64,000 bases of DNA from the NCBI RefSeq assembly GCF_037890675.1, contig NZ_CP149574.1, positions 3,262,874 to 3,326,873 of the forward strand. The letters run 5' to 3'. The position numbers were made by a program, and so were the translations under genes. How positions within the stretch are numbered: the stretch's first letter is position 1; the number at the start of each line of letters is the position of its first letter. The stretch is from Methylovirgula sp. 4M-Z18. GTDB lineage: Bacteria; Pseudomonadota; Alphaproteobacteria; Rhizobiales; Beijerinckiaceae. Of this stretch, positions 26,347 to 35,859 are shown one piece after another. The notes below the pieces were generated by a model. That model worked only from the letters and a program-made list of their open reading frames with translations. It searched no databases and was not told the DNA's origin.

Positions 26347-27165
26347 ATGTCCGATATGCGTTTGGTGGTTGTGGGTGCGGCAGGGCGCATGGGGCGCATG
26401 CTGATTAAAACTATCCACGAGACGCCCGGCGTCATGCTGCATGCGGCCGTTGAGCAGCCCCAATCGCCCTTTCTCGGCCAGGACGCCGGGCCGCTCGCGG
26501 GCATTCCCGATATCGGCGTGAAAGTGACGAGCGATGCACTGGCCGCCTTTGTCGATGCGCAAGGGGTCGTCGACTTTACCCGCCCGGCTGCAACGGTCGA
26601 ATTTGCCGCGCTCGCGGCACAAGCGCGGATTGTGCATGTGATCGGCACCACCGGTCTCGGCACCGAGGACTCGGCCAAGATCGAAGCGGCCGCGCGGCAC
26701 GCGACCATCATCCGCTCCGGCAACATGAGCCTCGGCGTCAATCTGCTCGCGGCTCTGGTCAAGCGTGCCGCCAGGACCTTAGGCGAAGACTTCGATATCG
26801 AAATCGTCGAAATGCACCATCGCATGAAAATCGATGCGCCCTCCGGCACCGCATTGCTGCTCGGAGAAGCGGCGGCGGAAGGGCGCGGCATCGCGCTGGA
26901 GGAGCATTCGGTGCGCAGCCGCGACGGCCATACCGGCGCGCGCATTTCGGGCGATATCGGTTTTGCCACGTTGCGCGGCGGCACAGTGATCGGCGATCAC
27001 AGCGTGACATTCGCGGGACCGTCCGAGCGGATCGAGCTGTCCCACAAAGCGCAGGACCGCGGCCTGTTCGCGAATGGCGCCGTGCGTGCGGCATTGTGGG
27101 GACTTGGCAAGAAGCCCGGCATCTATTCCATGGCCGACGTGCTCGGCCTCAATGATACGCAGTGA
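26347..27165 (+). CDS. dapB: 4-hydroxy-tetrahydrodipicolinate reductase
   Basis: DapB catalyses the NAD(P)H-dependent step of diaminopimelate and lysine synthesis. The 272-residue protein has the Rossmann motif [13 protein letters not shown] (about 7-19), GTTGLG, the active-site segment [17 protein letters not shown] with catalytic His and Lys, and the C-terminal [15 protein letters not shown]. Length is standard. GGGAAG precedes ATG 26347. It is followed by gpmA after 30 bases in the same direction, a pairing often seen in Rhizobiales. Confidence 0.97.
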   Translation: MSDMRLVVVGAAGRMGRMLIKTIHETPGVMLHAAVEQPQSPFLGQDAGPLAGIPDIGVKVTSDALAAFVDAQGVVDFTRPAATVEFAALAAQARIVHVIGTTGLGTEDSAKIEAAARHATIIRSGNMSLGVNLLAALVKRAARTLGEDFDIEIVEMHHRMKIDAPSGTALLLGEAAAEGRGIALEEHSVRSRDGHTGARISGDIGFATLRGGTVIGDHSVTFAGPSERIELSHKAQDRGLFANGAVRAALWGLGKKPGIYSMADVLGLNDTQ

Positions 27166-27195
27166 TAATTGATCTTTTCCAACCAAAGGTGAGAC

Positions 27196-27816
27196 ATGGA
27201 TCGTCTTCTTGTGCTCGTGCGGCATGGTCAAAGCGACTGGAACCTCAAGAATCTTTTCACCGGCTGGAAGGATCCGGACCTGTCGCCGCAAGGCGTTGAC
27301 GAGGCGATCAGTGCCGGTAAGAAACTGAAGGCGCTGGGCCTTTCGTTCGACGTGTGCTTCACCTCGGCGCTGATCCGTGCGCAGCACACCGCCAAACTGG
27401 TGCTCGGCGAGCTCGGTCAGTCCGGCCTTACGACGCTCAAGGACCAGGCGTTGAACGAGCGCGATTACGGCGATCTCTCAGGCCTCAACAAGGATGACGC
27501 GCGCAAGCGCTGGGGCGAGGAGCAGGTTCATGTCTGGCGCCGCTCCTACGACGTCTCGCCGCCCGGCGGCGAAAGCCTGAAAGATACGGTGGCGCGGGTT
27601 CTGCCTTATTACGCGCAGGAAATTCTGCCGCGCGTGTTGCGCGGCGAGCGCGTGATCGTGGCGGCACACGGCAATTCGCTGCGCGCGCTCGTCATGGTGC
27701 TCGACCGCCTGACGCCGGAGACGATTCCATCCATGGAACTCGATACCGGCGTACCGCTGGTTTACCGGCTGAACGCGGATTCGACCGTGGCGGATAAGCA
27801 GGTGTTGAGGGGCTGA
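27196..27816 (+). CDS. gpmA: 2,3-bisphosphoglycerate-dependent phosphoglycerate mutase
   Basis: Interconverts 3- and 2-phosphoglycerate in glycolysis. The 206-residue protein has the phospho-His motif [10 protein letters not shown] (about 7-16), [13 protein letters not shown], the acidic residue region [11 protein letters not shown] and the second His in [12 protein letters not shown]. It is the short alphaproteobacterial form, about 40 residues shorter than E. coli GpmA. AAAGGTGAG precedes the start. It ends 36 bases before the convergent rpoN stop. Confidence 0.95.
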   Translation: MDRLLVLVRHGQSDWNLKNLFTGWKDPDLSPQGVDEAISAGKKLKALGLSFDVCFTSALIRAQHTAKLVLGELGQSGLTTLKDQALNERDYGDLSGLNKDDARKRWGEEQVHVWRRSYDVSPPGGESLKDTVARVLPYYAQEILPRVLRGERVIVAAHGNSLRALVMVLDRLTPETIPSMELDTGVPLVYRLNADSTVADKQVLRG

Positions 27817-27823
27817 TTTGAAA

Positions 27824-27850
27824 GGGGCGCGGCCTGGAAGGCCCCGCTCC
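27824..27850. terminator. GC-rich hairpin between gpmA and rpoN
   Basis: GGGGC ... GGCCTGGAAGGCC ... CCCGC folds into a GC-rich stem in the 36-base gap between two convergent genes. It has no clear T-run on either strand, so it is a weak candidate, perhaps acting with Rho. Confidence 0.35.
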
Positions 27851-27852
27851 GT

Positions 27853-29397
27853 TCACCCTCGCGTCATCACCTGTTTCTCGCGGCGGCGCTCGACCGATGA
27901 GGGAATGCGCAAGCTTTCGCGATATTTCGCGACGGTGCGGCGCGCGATGTCGATGTTCACCGCTTTCAGCTTCAGCACGATGGCGTCGTCCGACAGAATG
28001 GCGTTGGGACTTTCCTGATCGATCATCTGCTTGATCTGGAACCGTACCGCTTCGGCCGAATGCGCCTCGCCGCCCTCGGATGCGGCGATCGAGACGGTGA
28101 AGAAATATTTCAATTCGAACAGGCCGCGCGGGGTCGCCATATATTTGTTGCTGGTCACGCGCGAGACGGTGGATTCATGCATGCCGATGGCATCGGCCAC
28201 CGTCTTCAAGGTCAAGGGCCGCAGATGCGCAACCCCTTGCGCCAGAAACGCATCTTGATGCCGCACGATTTCGGTCGCGACCTTCAGAATGGTGCGCGCC
28301 CGCTGCTCCAGACTTTTCGTCAGCCAATTCGCCGTCTGCAAGCAATTGCTGATAAAGCTCTTGTCCTCGTCGGCAGTCTTCTTGACGGAAATCTTGGCGT
28401 AATAGCTCTGATTGACGAGCAGGCGCGGCAGCACGTCCGAATTCAACTCGACATGCCATGATCTATCGGACCCCGGGCGCACGTAGATATCCGGCACGAC
28501 CGGCTGGATCGGCGCGGCGCCGAATGCGTTGCCAGGTTTCGGATTGAGGCGGCGCACTTCCTTGACCATATCGGCAAGGTCTTCGTCATCGACCCCGCAA
28601 AGACGCCGTAGTGCGGCGTAATCGCGCTTGGCCAAGAGATCGAGATGACCGATCAGCGCCGCCATGGCCGGATCGAACCGGTCCTTCTCGCGCAGCTGAA
28701 TCTCCAGACATTCGGCCAGATGCCGCGCGCCGACGCCGACGGGATCGAAGGCCTGAACCACTTTGAGCACGGCTTCGACGCGCTCCGAGGCAACTCCGAG
28801 CCGGTCGGCGATTTCGGTGACATCGGCGGTCAGATAGCCGCTTTCGTCGATGTGATCTATCAAGCTGCGGCCGATCATCCGCGCGACCGCATCGTCGACC
28901 GCGACGGAAAGCTGCGCGGCCAAATGTTCCGCGAGGGTCAGATCGGCGGCGACATAGGCTTCGACATTGGCGGTTTCGCTGTCGCCGCCCGGCGTACCGG
29001 TCCAGGCCTGCGCCGACAGGCCGAGGCCGTCGGGCAATTCCGCCCGTTCCACTGTCGCCTGCGTCCGGTCGGCATCAAAGGCATTGCCGGTTTCCGCGCC
29101 AAGGTCCCGCGCCAGCGCCGAGTGATCGGCGGAAAAAGCTTCAACATTCCAGGCTTCGCTGGGCCCGTCCGGCGCGCCCTCGCCCGCCTGCTCGCTCCAA
29201 TCCGGCTCGGCCGCTTCCGTCTCGCGGCCACCCTCTTCCTCGGCGCGTTCAAGCAGGGGATTGCGCTCCAGTTCCGCCTCGACGAATGTGGCGAGTTCGA
29301 TGTTGGACAGTTGCAACAGCTTGATCGCCTGCAGCAATTGCGGGGTCATGACCAGGGACTGCCCCTGGCGCAGCATCAAGCGTGTCGTAAGCGCCAT
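27853..29397 (-). CDS. rpoN: RNA polymerase sigma-54 factor
   Basis: A 514-residue sigma-54. The Gln/Leu-rich region I is LVMTPQLLQAIKLLQLSNIE. An acidic region II covers about 55-115. The core-binding and DNA-binding domains follow, including VADAIGMHESTVSRVTSNKY (helix-turn-helix) and the RpoN box ARRTVAKYRESLRIPSS near the end. It directs transcription from -24/-12 promoters with AAA+ activators and usually serves nitrogen metabolism and transport. The gene lies 208 bases downstream of lptB on the same strand, the conserved lptB-rpoN order. Confidence 0.97.
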   Translation of the reverse strand: MALTTRLMLRQGQSLVMTPQLLQAIKLLQLSNIELATFVEAELERNPLLERAEEEGGRETEAAEPDWSEQAGEGAPDGPSEAWNVEAFSADHSALARDLGAETGNAFDADRTQATVERAELPDGLGLSAQAWTGTPGGDSETANVEAYVAADLTLAEHLAAQLSVAVDDAVARMIGRSLIDHIDESGYLTADVTEIADRLGVASERVEAVLKVVQAFDPVGVGARHLAECLEIQLREKDRFDPAMAALIGHLDLLAKRDYAALRRLCGVDDEDLADMVKEVRRLNPKPGNAFGAAPIQPVVPDIYVRPGSDRSWHVELNSDVLPRLLVNQSYYAKISVKKTADEDKSFISNCLQTANWLTKSLEQRARTILKVATEIVRHQDAFLAQGVAHLRPLTLKTVADAIGMHESTVSRVTSNKYMATPRGLFELKYFFTVSIAASEGGEAHSAEAVRFQIKQMIDQESPNAILSDDAIVLKLKAVNIDIARRTVAKYRESLRIPSSVERRREKQVMTRG

Positions 29398-29576
29398 CCA
29401 CCCTTACTCTTGAACATATTGTCTTGCCGCCGAAGCGGATGCCGAGCCGAACGGCCCGGTTCTTGCTTACAGCAAGAAATCGCCGGCGGCCAGCGACAAA
29501 AGCGGCCGAGTCCATACCCGAAAAGTGGAGGATGACAGGGGTTCGAGACCTTATACCAACGGTCACGAAGAGTGGT

Positions 29577-29603
29577 CCAAAGGTCGCTTCTCGCGACCTT
29601 TGG
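29577..29603. repeat. Perfect hairpin downstream of lptB
   Basis: CCAAAGGTCGC (29577-29587), a five-base loop and GCGACCTTTGG (29593-29603) form an 11-bp perfect stem right after the lptB stop on the minus strand. No T-run follows. It may be an attenuating or RNA-stabilising hairpin between lptB and rpoN. Confidence 0.5.
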
Positions 29604-29605
29604 TA

Positions 29606-30526
29606 TTATAAACGGAAATCTTCGCCAAGATAGAAGCGTCGCACGTCGGCATTCCCGATGATGTCGTCCGCCGAGCCCTGGGTCAAAACCGCGCCTTCGT
29701 GCATGATATAGCCCCGGTCGATGAGGCCGAGCGTCTCGCGCACGTTGTGGTCGGTGATCAGCACGCCGATGCCGCGCTGCTTGAGCTGCGCCACCAGGTC
29801 CTGAATGCCGCCGACCGCGATCGGGTCGATGCCGGCGAAAGGCTCGTCGAGCAGGATGAACGACGGATGCGCCGCAAGCGCCCGGGCGATTTCGAGACGC
29901 CGGCGCTCGCCGCCCGACAAGGCGATCGAGGGCGCCTTGCGGCGGCCCTTGATGTCGAATTCGTCAAGCAGGTCTTCAAGCTCCTGCCGGCGCTGGTCCT
30001 TGTCGCGCACGGTGAGTTCCAGCACCGCGAGGATATTGTCCTCGACGTTCAAGCCCCGGAAGATCGAGGCTTCCTGCGGCAGATAGCCGATGCCGAGGCG
30101 CGCGCGGCGGTACATCGGCAGATAGGTCACGACATTGCCGTCCAGCGTGATCGCGCCCCTATCAGGCCGCACCAGCCCGGTAATCATGTAAAAGCAAGTG
30201 GTTTTGCCGGCGCCGTTCGGACCGAGCAGCCCAACCGCTTCGCCGCGCCGGACATACATGCTGACGTTCTTGACGGCCTGGCGCCCCTTGTAGGTCTTGC
30301 CCAGATTGAACGCCGCCAGCGTGCCCTGGCCCATTTCCTCAGGCGCAAGATCCGGCTGCTGCTGAAATTCGCGGTGCTGGGCGTGCGCATATTCGGCCAC
30401 GGCCTCGGGCGTCAAGGCGGGTTCGGAAGGCCAATAGCCTTGCTCCGCCTGCAACTCGTCGGCATTCGGCTGCTGCGCGGCTTGTCCCTTGGCCTGGCCC
30501 GGAGGGCTTTCCATTGTGTCCGTCAC
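29606..30526 (-). CDS. lptB: LPS export ABC transporter ATP-binding protein
   Basis: LptB powers lipopolysaccharide transport from inner membrane to cell surface with LptFG. The ATPase core (about 75-306) has Walker A GPNGAGKTTCF, Q-loop GYLPQEASIFRGL, signature SGGERRRLEIARAL, Walker B FILLDEPFAGID and H-loop LITDHNV. The first about 65 residues are an extra Gln/Pro/Glu-rich tail absent from E. coli LptB. GTG 30526 behind GAGG is chosen; TTG 30541 and ATG 30514 are alternatives. lptA ends 22 bases upstream. Confidence 0.95.
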   Translation of the reverse strand: MTDTMESPPGQAKGQAAQQPNADELQAEQGYWPSEPALTPEAVAEYAHAQHREFQQQPDLAPEEMGQGTLAAFNLGKTYKGRQAVKNVSMYVRRGEAVGLLGPNGAGKTTCFYMITGLVRPDRGAITLDGNVVTYLPMYRRARLGIGYLPQEASIFRGLNVEDNILAVLELTVRDKDQRRQELEDLLDEFDIKGRRKAPSIALSGGERRRLEIARALAAHPSFILLDEPFAGIDPIAVGGIQDLVAQLKQRGIGVLITDHNVRETLGLIDRGYIMHEGAVLTQGSADDIIGNADVRRFYLGEDFRL

Positions 30527-30548
30527 GTTTATGCGCCTCAAATCACTG

Positions 30549-31331
30549 TTAATTCGCCACGGCAGGTTTCGGCTTGATCACCGGCGGTTTTGCCGCGCCT
30601 GCGGCCGGCTTCGCCCCTGATCCGCCTTTGGCCCCGGCCCCGTTCGCTGTGTCGTTTTGCGACCCCGGCACCATCAGACTATGGACCGGCTGCCCGTCGC
30701 ACGGCGTTACCTTGGCTTGGCCAGAATCCAGATTGTATTCGAGATTGCAGCCCGTCGTCACGTTGGGGCCTTGCGTCAGCACCACGTGGTTATGCAACGT
30801 GACCGTGTTGCTCGGCTTGTCATAAGTGCCGGTCTCGCCGGTGCCGACCTGGTCTTTCTGAATGACGGTCACGCCGCCGCTCGCATCCATGTGCTTGACC
30901 TGCTGGCCCGATGCCGGCGGGGAATCGCCAGACCCCTGCGCATTCGCATTGGCTGGCTGCGGCGACGGGGCGCCATTGGTGCCGGCCGGCTGGTCCTGGC
31001 GTTCCAGGTAAATGATGAGCTGCTGCGCTTTCAGCGTGGACTCGCCCTGTATCGCGACGACATTGCCCGAATAGATGAGCTTCGATTCCTTATCGAAATA
31101 GTCGAGCTTTTCGGCTGTGATATTCGTTGGGTCTTTCGAATTGCCCCCCGGAATGATGCCGGACCCGCCCTTACTCTTCGCAGGCTTTGCCGGCGGTTTG
31201 GCGCCGGTCTCCTGCGCGATCACTTGGCGCTGCTTGGCCGCAGTTCCGTCAGATGTTTGTGCCGCGAGAGGAAAATTCCAACAAACAGATGCCAACAAAA
31301 TACCGGACACCCACGAAATACGACCCATCAT
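30549..31331 (-). CDS. lptA: LPS transport periplasmic protein LptA
   Basis: LptA forms the periplasmic bridge for LPS. The 260-residue protein has a signal peptide (GILLASVCWNFPLAAQ) and an OstA-like domain with TAEKLDYFDKESKLIYSGNV and MDASGGVTVIQKDQVGTG. A Pro/Asn-rich insert lies at about 120-150, and a low-complexity tail rich in Ala/Gly/Lys/Pro ends the protein. Its ATG overlaps the lptC stop codon as ATGA, so translation is coupled. lptB follows. Confidence 0.93.
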   Translation of the reverse strand: MMGRISWVSGILLASVCWNFPLAAQTSDGTAAKQRQVIAQETGAKPPAKPAKSKGGSGIIPGGNSKDPTNITAEKLDYFDKESKLIYSGNVVAIQGESTLKAQQLIIYLERQDQPAGTNGAPSPQPANANAQGSGDSPPASGQQVKHMDASGGVTVIQKDQVGTGETGTYDKPSNTVTLHNHVVLTQGPNVTTGCNLEYNLDSGQAKVTPCDGQPVHSLMVPGSQNDTANGAGAKGGSGAKPAAGAAKPPVIKPKPAVAN

Positions 31332-32047
31332 TGAACAGTTCCATTCAGATTTTGCTTGGCATCGGCAGTATCACTTGCGGACGTGAAAACCGAGTGAACA
31401 TTGCCTTCGAAAGTGATGGCCTTGCCGCCGTCCATCGTGTGCATCCGATCGGCATTGATCGTGCCGCTGCGCATGATGACCTGCACCGGTTCGTCCGAAC
31501 TCACCTCATTGGCCTTGAGCTGAACCGTCGCGCTCTTCATCGTCACCTGATAATCGTCGCTGATGACGTGTACGTCCTGATAGAGCCGCATGATGTCGTG
31601 CGGCTGGTCGTATTCCCCGGTTGGAGCGGTCACATGGGCGGTGCTGCCATTAGCCATGCCAAGCTTCGCGTCAACCACGTTCAATTCGAAGACATTCGGC
31701 TTATGGGTATCCTGCACCGCCGATTTCATCGTCACATTGTAGGGTCGGCCGTCCTTGCGCACGCCCTTGAGCTCAGGCAGTTCCATCGTGATCTTATCGG
31801 GAGTCTGGTTTTTGTGATCGGTCGTCGGCTGATCGGTGGCCACCGGGCCAAATGGATCGAAAATCGCGATGCAAAGCAGCCCCAAAATTCCGGCGACCGA
31901 GGCGACGAGAATCACCCGGCGCAAAAATTTCACGCGCGCGGTGTGGCGCGCGGCCGCGGCGAAGGCGCCCGCCCGGTCGCCAGCCGACAGGAACCCGCCC
32001 TCGGGGGCAAGCTCTGGGGATCCGCGATGGCCGGCAACCTCACTCAT
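31328..32047 (-). CDS. lptC: LPS export system protein LptC
   Basis: A 239-residue bitopic inner-membrane protein that hands LPS from LptBFG to LptA. A cytoplasmic tail of about 40 residues precedes the membrane segment VILVASVAGILGLLCIAIF. The periplasmic beta-jellyroll includes MELPELKGVRKDGRPYNVTM and AHVTAPTGEYDQPHDIMRL. The end overlaps lptA by four bases. rnd lies 215 bases upstream on the same strand. Confidence 0.93.
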   Translation of the reverse strand: MSEVAGHRGSPELAPEGGFLSAGDRAGAFAAAARHTARVKFLRRVILVASVAGILGLLCIAIFDPFGPVATDQPTTDHKNQTPDKITMELPELKGVRKDGRPYNVTMKSAVQDTHKPNVFELNVVDAKLGMANGSTAHVTAPTGEYDQPHDIMRLYQDVHVISDDYQVTMKSATVQLKANEVSSDEPVQVIMRSGTINADRMHTMDGGKAITFEGNVHSVFTSASDTADAKQNLNGTVQ

Positions 32048-32262
32048 GAATATCGAATGTCCCTAAGTTTATATCGGGCCCGATCGCCCGCCACTCTCTT
32101 CAGCCAGATAGAGGTGGCGAAGTTAAGGCACCGCACGCCTCTTGGCCCGGTCGGCAATGCGCCGGATTTTAAGTGCAGGCGGGTAATATACACGGCCATT
32201 TGTGTTTTTGACATAGGCATCTCGCGGCAAATTGCGAGAAGCCCAGGGTCGACTTTGGCGTG

Positions 32263-32880
32263 TCACTGATGGGCAAAAATATCGATTTCCGGCCAACCCA
32301 TCAGGTCGAGCTTCGCCCGCGCGGGCAAAAAGGAGAAACAGGCCTGCGCTAGATCCGTTCGCTCCTCGCGCGCGAGCATCATGTCCAATTTGGTCTTGAG
32401 CGCGTGCAGATGCAGGACATCGGAAGCGGCATAGGCCAATTGCGCTTCGGACAGTACGTCCGCGCCCCAATCCGACGATTGCTGCTGCTTCGACAGCTCG
32501 ACGCCCAGCAATTCGCGCACCAGATCCTTCAATCCGTGCCGATCGGTATAGGTTCGCACGAGTCTGGAGGCGATCTTGGTGCAATAGACCGGCCCGGGCA
32601 TGACGCCATAGGTTTTGTAGAGGATGCCGAGATCGAAACGGGCATAGTGGAAAATCTTGGTAATCTTAGGATTTTCCAACAACGCCAAGAGGTTGCGCGG
32701 AACCGGCCCATCCCGGCGCACCTGCACGACATCCGCATCGCCGTTCCCCGGGGACAATTGCACGACGCATAAACGGTCGCGTAAGGGATTCAGCCCCAAA
32801 GTTTCGGTATCGATCGCGATGGAGGTCACATTATAGGCGGCAAGCGGTGGTAGATCGTCGAGATGGTGGCGAATGGTCAT
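32263..32880 (-). CDS. rnd: Ribonuclease D-type 3'-5' exonuclease
   Basis: A 205-residue DEDDy exonuclease. Exo I is IAIDTETLGLN, exo II is IFHYARFDLGIL, and exo III lies in AQLAYAASDVLHLHAL with the Tyr. The HRDC domains of E. coli RNase D are absent, as in the short alphaproteobacterial form. It trims stable RNA 3' ends in relatives. It lies upstream of lptC, a common gene order in this group. Confidence 0.92.
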   Translation of the reverse strand: MTIRHHLDDLPPLAAYNVTSIAIDTETLGLNPLRDRLCVVQLSPGNGDADVVQVRRDGPVPRNLLALLENPKITKIFHYARFDLGILYKTYGVMPGPVYCTKIASRLVRTYTDRHGLKDLVRELLGVELSKQQQSSDWGADVLSEAQLAYAASDVLHLHALKTKLDMMLAREERTDLAQACFSFLPARAKLDLMGWPEIDIFAHQ

Positions 32881-33026
32881 GGGCTGATTCCGAAGCTTTC
32901 ACGCATGCCTAGCGCATTTCGACGCAAAAGTGGAATCGCAGTCCGTCCCTTGCCGCCAAAGCGGCTTGCGTGGGGAAAGACAAATGATCAGAATAAGATA
33001 TCCGGCGTTGAGAGGATCTGATCGCG

Positions 33027-35243
33027 GTGTTTGACGCCTTTCGCCACTCCAATCTGCGCGAGCGGATCGCCCGCCGATTGCTCGCGATCGACGCGTGGCT
33101 GACCGCCGCCTTCTACCACGGCGGCGTGCGCTCGCGCGAGACCTACAATCGTTTTGCGACCTTCATGGACCGCTTCCATGCCGCCGGATGGAAACGGTGG
33201 CTCCTCGAATTGACCAGCGAAAGCGTCAATCTCGGCACCGTGGGCCTCCTCACCCTCCTCGCCTTGGCCTTGCCAGCCTTCGAACTGACCAGCGACCCCA
33301 ATTGGCTCAACAAACAGGATCTCGCCGTCACGTTTCTCGATCGCTACGGCAATGAGGTCGGCAAGCGCGGCATCCGGCACGACGATTCCGTGCCCCTGGA
33401 CCAATTCCCCGATTATTTCCTCAAAGCGGTGATCGCGACCGAGGACCGGCGCTTCTACGATCATTTCGGCATCGACGTGATTGGTACCTTCCGCGCGCTG
33501 ACGGTCAACGCCTCGTCCAACACCGTCGTGCAGGGCGGCTCTTCCATCACCCAGCAATTGGCCAAGAATCTCTTCCTGAGCAACGAGCGCTCGCTGACGC
33601 GCAAGATCAACGAGGCCTTCATCGCGCTCTGGCTCGAATGGCATTTCTCCAAGCGCGAAATCCTGAAACTCTATCTCGACCGCGCCTATATGGGCGGCGG
33701 CGCCTTTGGCGCGGAGGCGGCGGCCGAATTCTACTTCGGCAAATCGATCAAGGACGTCAGCCTGGCGGAAGCCGCCATGCTCGCCGGTCTGTTCAAGGCG
33801 CCGACGAAATATGCGCCGCACGCCAATCTGCCGGCCGCGCGCGCCCGTGCCAGCGACGTGCTCGATTTCATGGTCGATGCCGGCTTCCTCACCGCCGGCC
33901 AAGTCTATGCGGCGCGCAAGAACCCCGCGACGCCGGTCGACCGCAAGGTCGAGAACACGCCGGACTGGTATCTTGATTTCGCCTTCAACGAAGTGAAGCA
34001 GCTCGCCCTGCAGGGCAAGCTTGGCGGTTCCAAAGTGCTCACTGTGCGCACCGGCCTCGACATGGCGTTGCAGGACAAAGCGGAATCGGTGCTCGAAGAC
34101 ATGCTGCGCATGAAAGCGCCGGCCTATCACGCGCATGAAGCGGCAACCGTCGTCGCCGAACCGGATGGGTTGGTGCGCGCCATGATCGGCGGGCGCGATT
34201 ACGGCGAAAGCCAGTTCAACCGCGCCACCGACGCGCAGCGTCAGCCCGGCTCCTCGTTCAAGATTTTCGTCTATCTCACCGCGCTGCTGACTGACAAATA
34301 TCACAAGGACACGATCGTCGACGCCTCCGGCATCTGCATCGGCGATTATTGCGTCAATAACTATCATGGCGAGAGCGCTGGTCGCCTGCCACTTTACAAA
34401 GCGCTGGCGGAATCCTTGAACACCGCCGCGATCCGCATGTCGGTCAAGATCGGCGAAGTCTATTGGCCGAAGGACCGCACCTACAACGAAAGCAAGATCG
34501 CGACGCTCGGGCGCAACAAGATCGTGGAGACCGCGCGGCTGTTGGGCGTCACGACGCCGCTCAACGACACCGTTTCGCTTCCCGTCGGCGCGGATGAGGT
34601 GAAGATGATCGACATGATCGCTGCCAATTCCGTACTCGCGAGCGGCGGCAAGCACGAGGTGCCGCATGCGGCGGTCGAGATCCGCAATTCGAGCGGAACG
34701 GTCGTCTACACTTACGCGAATGATGGGCCGAAACCCGATCAGGTCGTTCCGGCCGACAAAGCGACGGAGATGGTCGACATCATGACCCATGTGGTGACCG
34801 AAGGCACCGGCCGCGCCGCGCAGATCGACGGTATTCCGGCCGCCGGCAAGACCGGCACGACGAACAATTCGACCAATGCCTGGTTCAACGGCTTCACCGG
34901 CAATCTCGTTTGCTCGGTGTGGTTCGGCAACGACGACAATACGCCGATGGCCAACATGACCGGCGGGACATTGCCCGCGCAGTCGTGGCACGAAATTATG
35001 ACCTTCGCGCATCAGACGCTCGATCTGAAACCCCTGCCCGGCAAGCCGCCGATCCCGGTCAATCCGCTCATGGCGGCAAACGCGTCTGCTGCGAGCAGCT
35101 CCCCCAATCCGAACGGCGACGCGCATGTCGCGACCTTGTCGCGCGGCAGCATCGACGCCATTGATGCCATCGGCCGGCTGATGAGCGGCAAGAGCACGAT
35201 CGAGACGGCACGGCCCGCGCCAACGGCGCCGGCCGTGCGCTGA
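33027..35243 (+). CDS. Class A penicillin-binding protein (PBP1A family)
   Basis: A 738-residue bifunctional peptidoglycan synthase. A membrane segment lies at about 73-90. The GT51 transglycosylase domain has the catalytic Glu in VIATEDRRFYDHFGID, GGSSITQQLAKNLFLSNER and DRAYMGGGAFG. The transpeptidase has SxxK as SSFK (in QRQPGSSFKIF), SLN in AESLNTAAIRM and KTGTT. The start is a GTG. The C-terminal 60 residues are Pro/Ala/Ser-rich. It is followed by a DUF1214/DUF1254 pair 21 bases on, which suggests cotranscription. Functionally it is an mrcA-like enzyme, but the exact paralogue is not resolved. Confidence 0.93.
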   Translation: MFDAFRHSNLRERIARRLLAIDAWLTAAFYHGGVRSRETYNRFATFMDRFHAAGWKRWLLELTSESVNLGTVGLLTLLALALPAFELTSDPNWLNKQDLAVTFLDRYGNEVGKRGIRHDDSVPLDQFPDYFLKAVIATEDRRFYDHFGIDVIGTFRALTVNASSNTVVQGGSSITQQLAKNLFLSNERSLTRKINEAFIALWLEWHFSKREILKLYLDRAYMGGGAFGAEAAAEFYFGKSIKDVSLAEAAMLAGLFKAPTKYAPHANLPAARARASDVLDFMVDAGFLTAGQVYAARKNPATPVDRKVENTPDWYLDFAFNEVKQLALQGKLGGSKVLTVRTGLDMALQDKAESVLEDMLRMKAPAYHAHEAATVVAEPDGLVRAMIGGRDYGESQFNRATDAQRQPGSSFKIFVYLTALLTDKYHKDTIVDASGICIGDYCVNNYHGESAGRLPLYKALAESLNTAAIRMSVKIGEVYWPKDRTYNESKIATLGRNKIVETARLLGVTTPLNDTVSLPVGADEVKMIDMIAANSVLASGGKHEVPHAAVEIRNSSGTVVYTYANDGPKPDQVVPADKATEMVDIMTHVVTEGTGRAAQIDGIPAAGKTGTTNNSTNAWFNGFTGNLVCSVWFGNDDNTPMANMTGGTLPAQSWHEIMTFAHQTLDLKPLPGKPPIPVNPLMAANASAASSSPNPNGDAHVATLSRGSIDAIDAIGRLMSGKSTIETARPAPTAPAVR

Positions 35244-35264
35244 ACCACGAGGAAGAACACGCAC

Positions 35265-35846
35265 GTGTCGGGTCTCCTGCGCATCTTCTCCAGTCTTATT
35301 ATCGCGGCATGCCTGGGCCTGGCGCTGACGTTCTTTTCGATCAGACAGGATTACGGATTCAGCGCGTTGAAATCGGGTCCGTGGACGGCCTGGCCGAAAG
35401 TCGGCACCGATGATGTCGATCCTTATGCGACCGCTGCTCTCGCGCGCTCCGGCGAACTCACGCTCGGCAGCGCGGAAGGTTTGTCGTTTCTCGCACGCAC
35501 GGACTCGCATGGCGCGCTTTTATCGGGGCACTGCACGTATCATGTAGTCGGCGCATTGCCCGCGGCCCGCTACTGGACATTGACCGCGCTCACGCCTTCG
35601 GGACAACTCGTCGACAATGCAGCGCATCGGCTCAACTTCACCTCGCAAGAGATTTTGCGTCAGGTCAATGCGCCGATCGAGATCGCCGTCGCGCCTGCAG
35701 TGCAGCCGGGCAATTGGTTGCCGGTGCAACGCAACGCGGATTTCGTTCTGATGCTGCGCCTCTATGACACGGCGATGAGTGCGACGACCGCAGCCGGCCC
35801 TGAGATCGCGCTGCCGCAGATTGAGCGCCAGGAGTGCGCATCATGA
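35265..35846 (+). CDS. DUF1214 domain membrane-anchored protein
   Basis: A 193-residue protein with an N-terminal membrane anchor (about 5-25) followed by a DUF1214 domain: AARYWTLTALTPSGQLVDNA, HRLNFTSQEILR and VQPGNWLPVQRNADFVLMLRLYD. This domain is usually found C-terminal to DUF1254 in larger proteins. Here it is a separate gene with a DUF1254 gene directly after it. GTG 35265 is preceded by GAGGAAG. Function unknown. Confidence 0.88.
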   Translation: MSGLLRIFSSLIIAACLGLALTFFSIRQDYGFSALKSGPWTAWPKVGTDDVDPYATAALARSGELTLGSAEGLSFLARTDSHGALLSGHCTYHVVGALPAARYWTLTALTPSGQLVDNAAHRLNFTSQEILRQVNAPIEIAVAPAVQPGNWLPVQRNADFVLMLRLYDTAMSATTAAGPEIALPQIERQECAS

Positions 35847-35859
35847 CGGAATGCGCATC

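Noticed and set aside
32988-35510. 840-codon open frame on minus
   Set aside because: It is the antisense shadow of the PBP1A gene, whose domains are clear; its Arg/Gly/His-rich translation has no motif.
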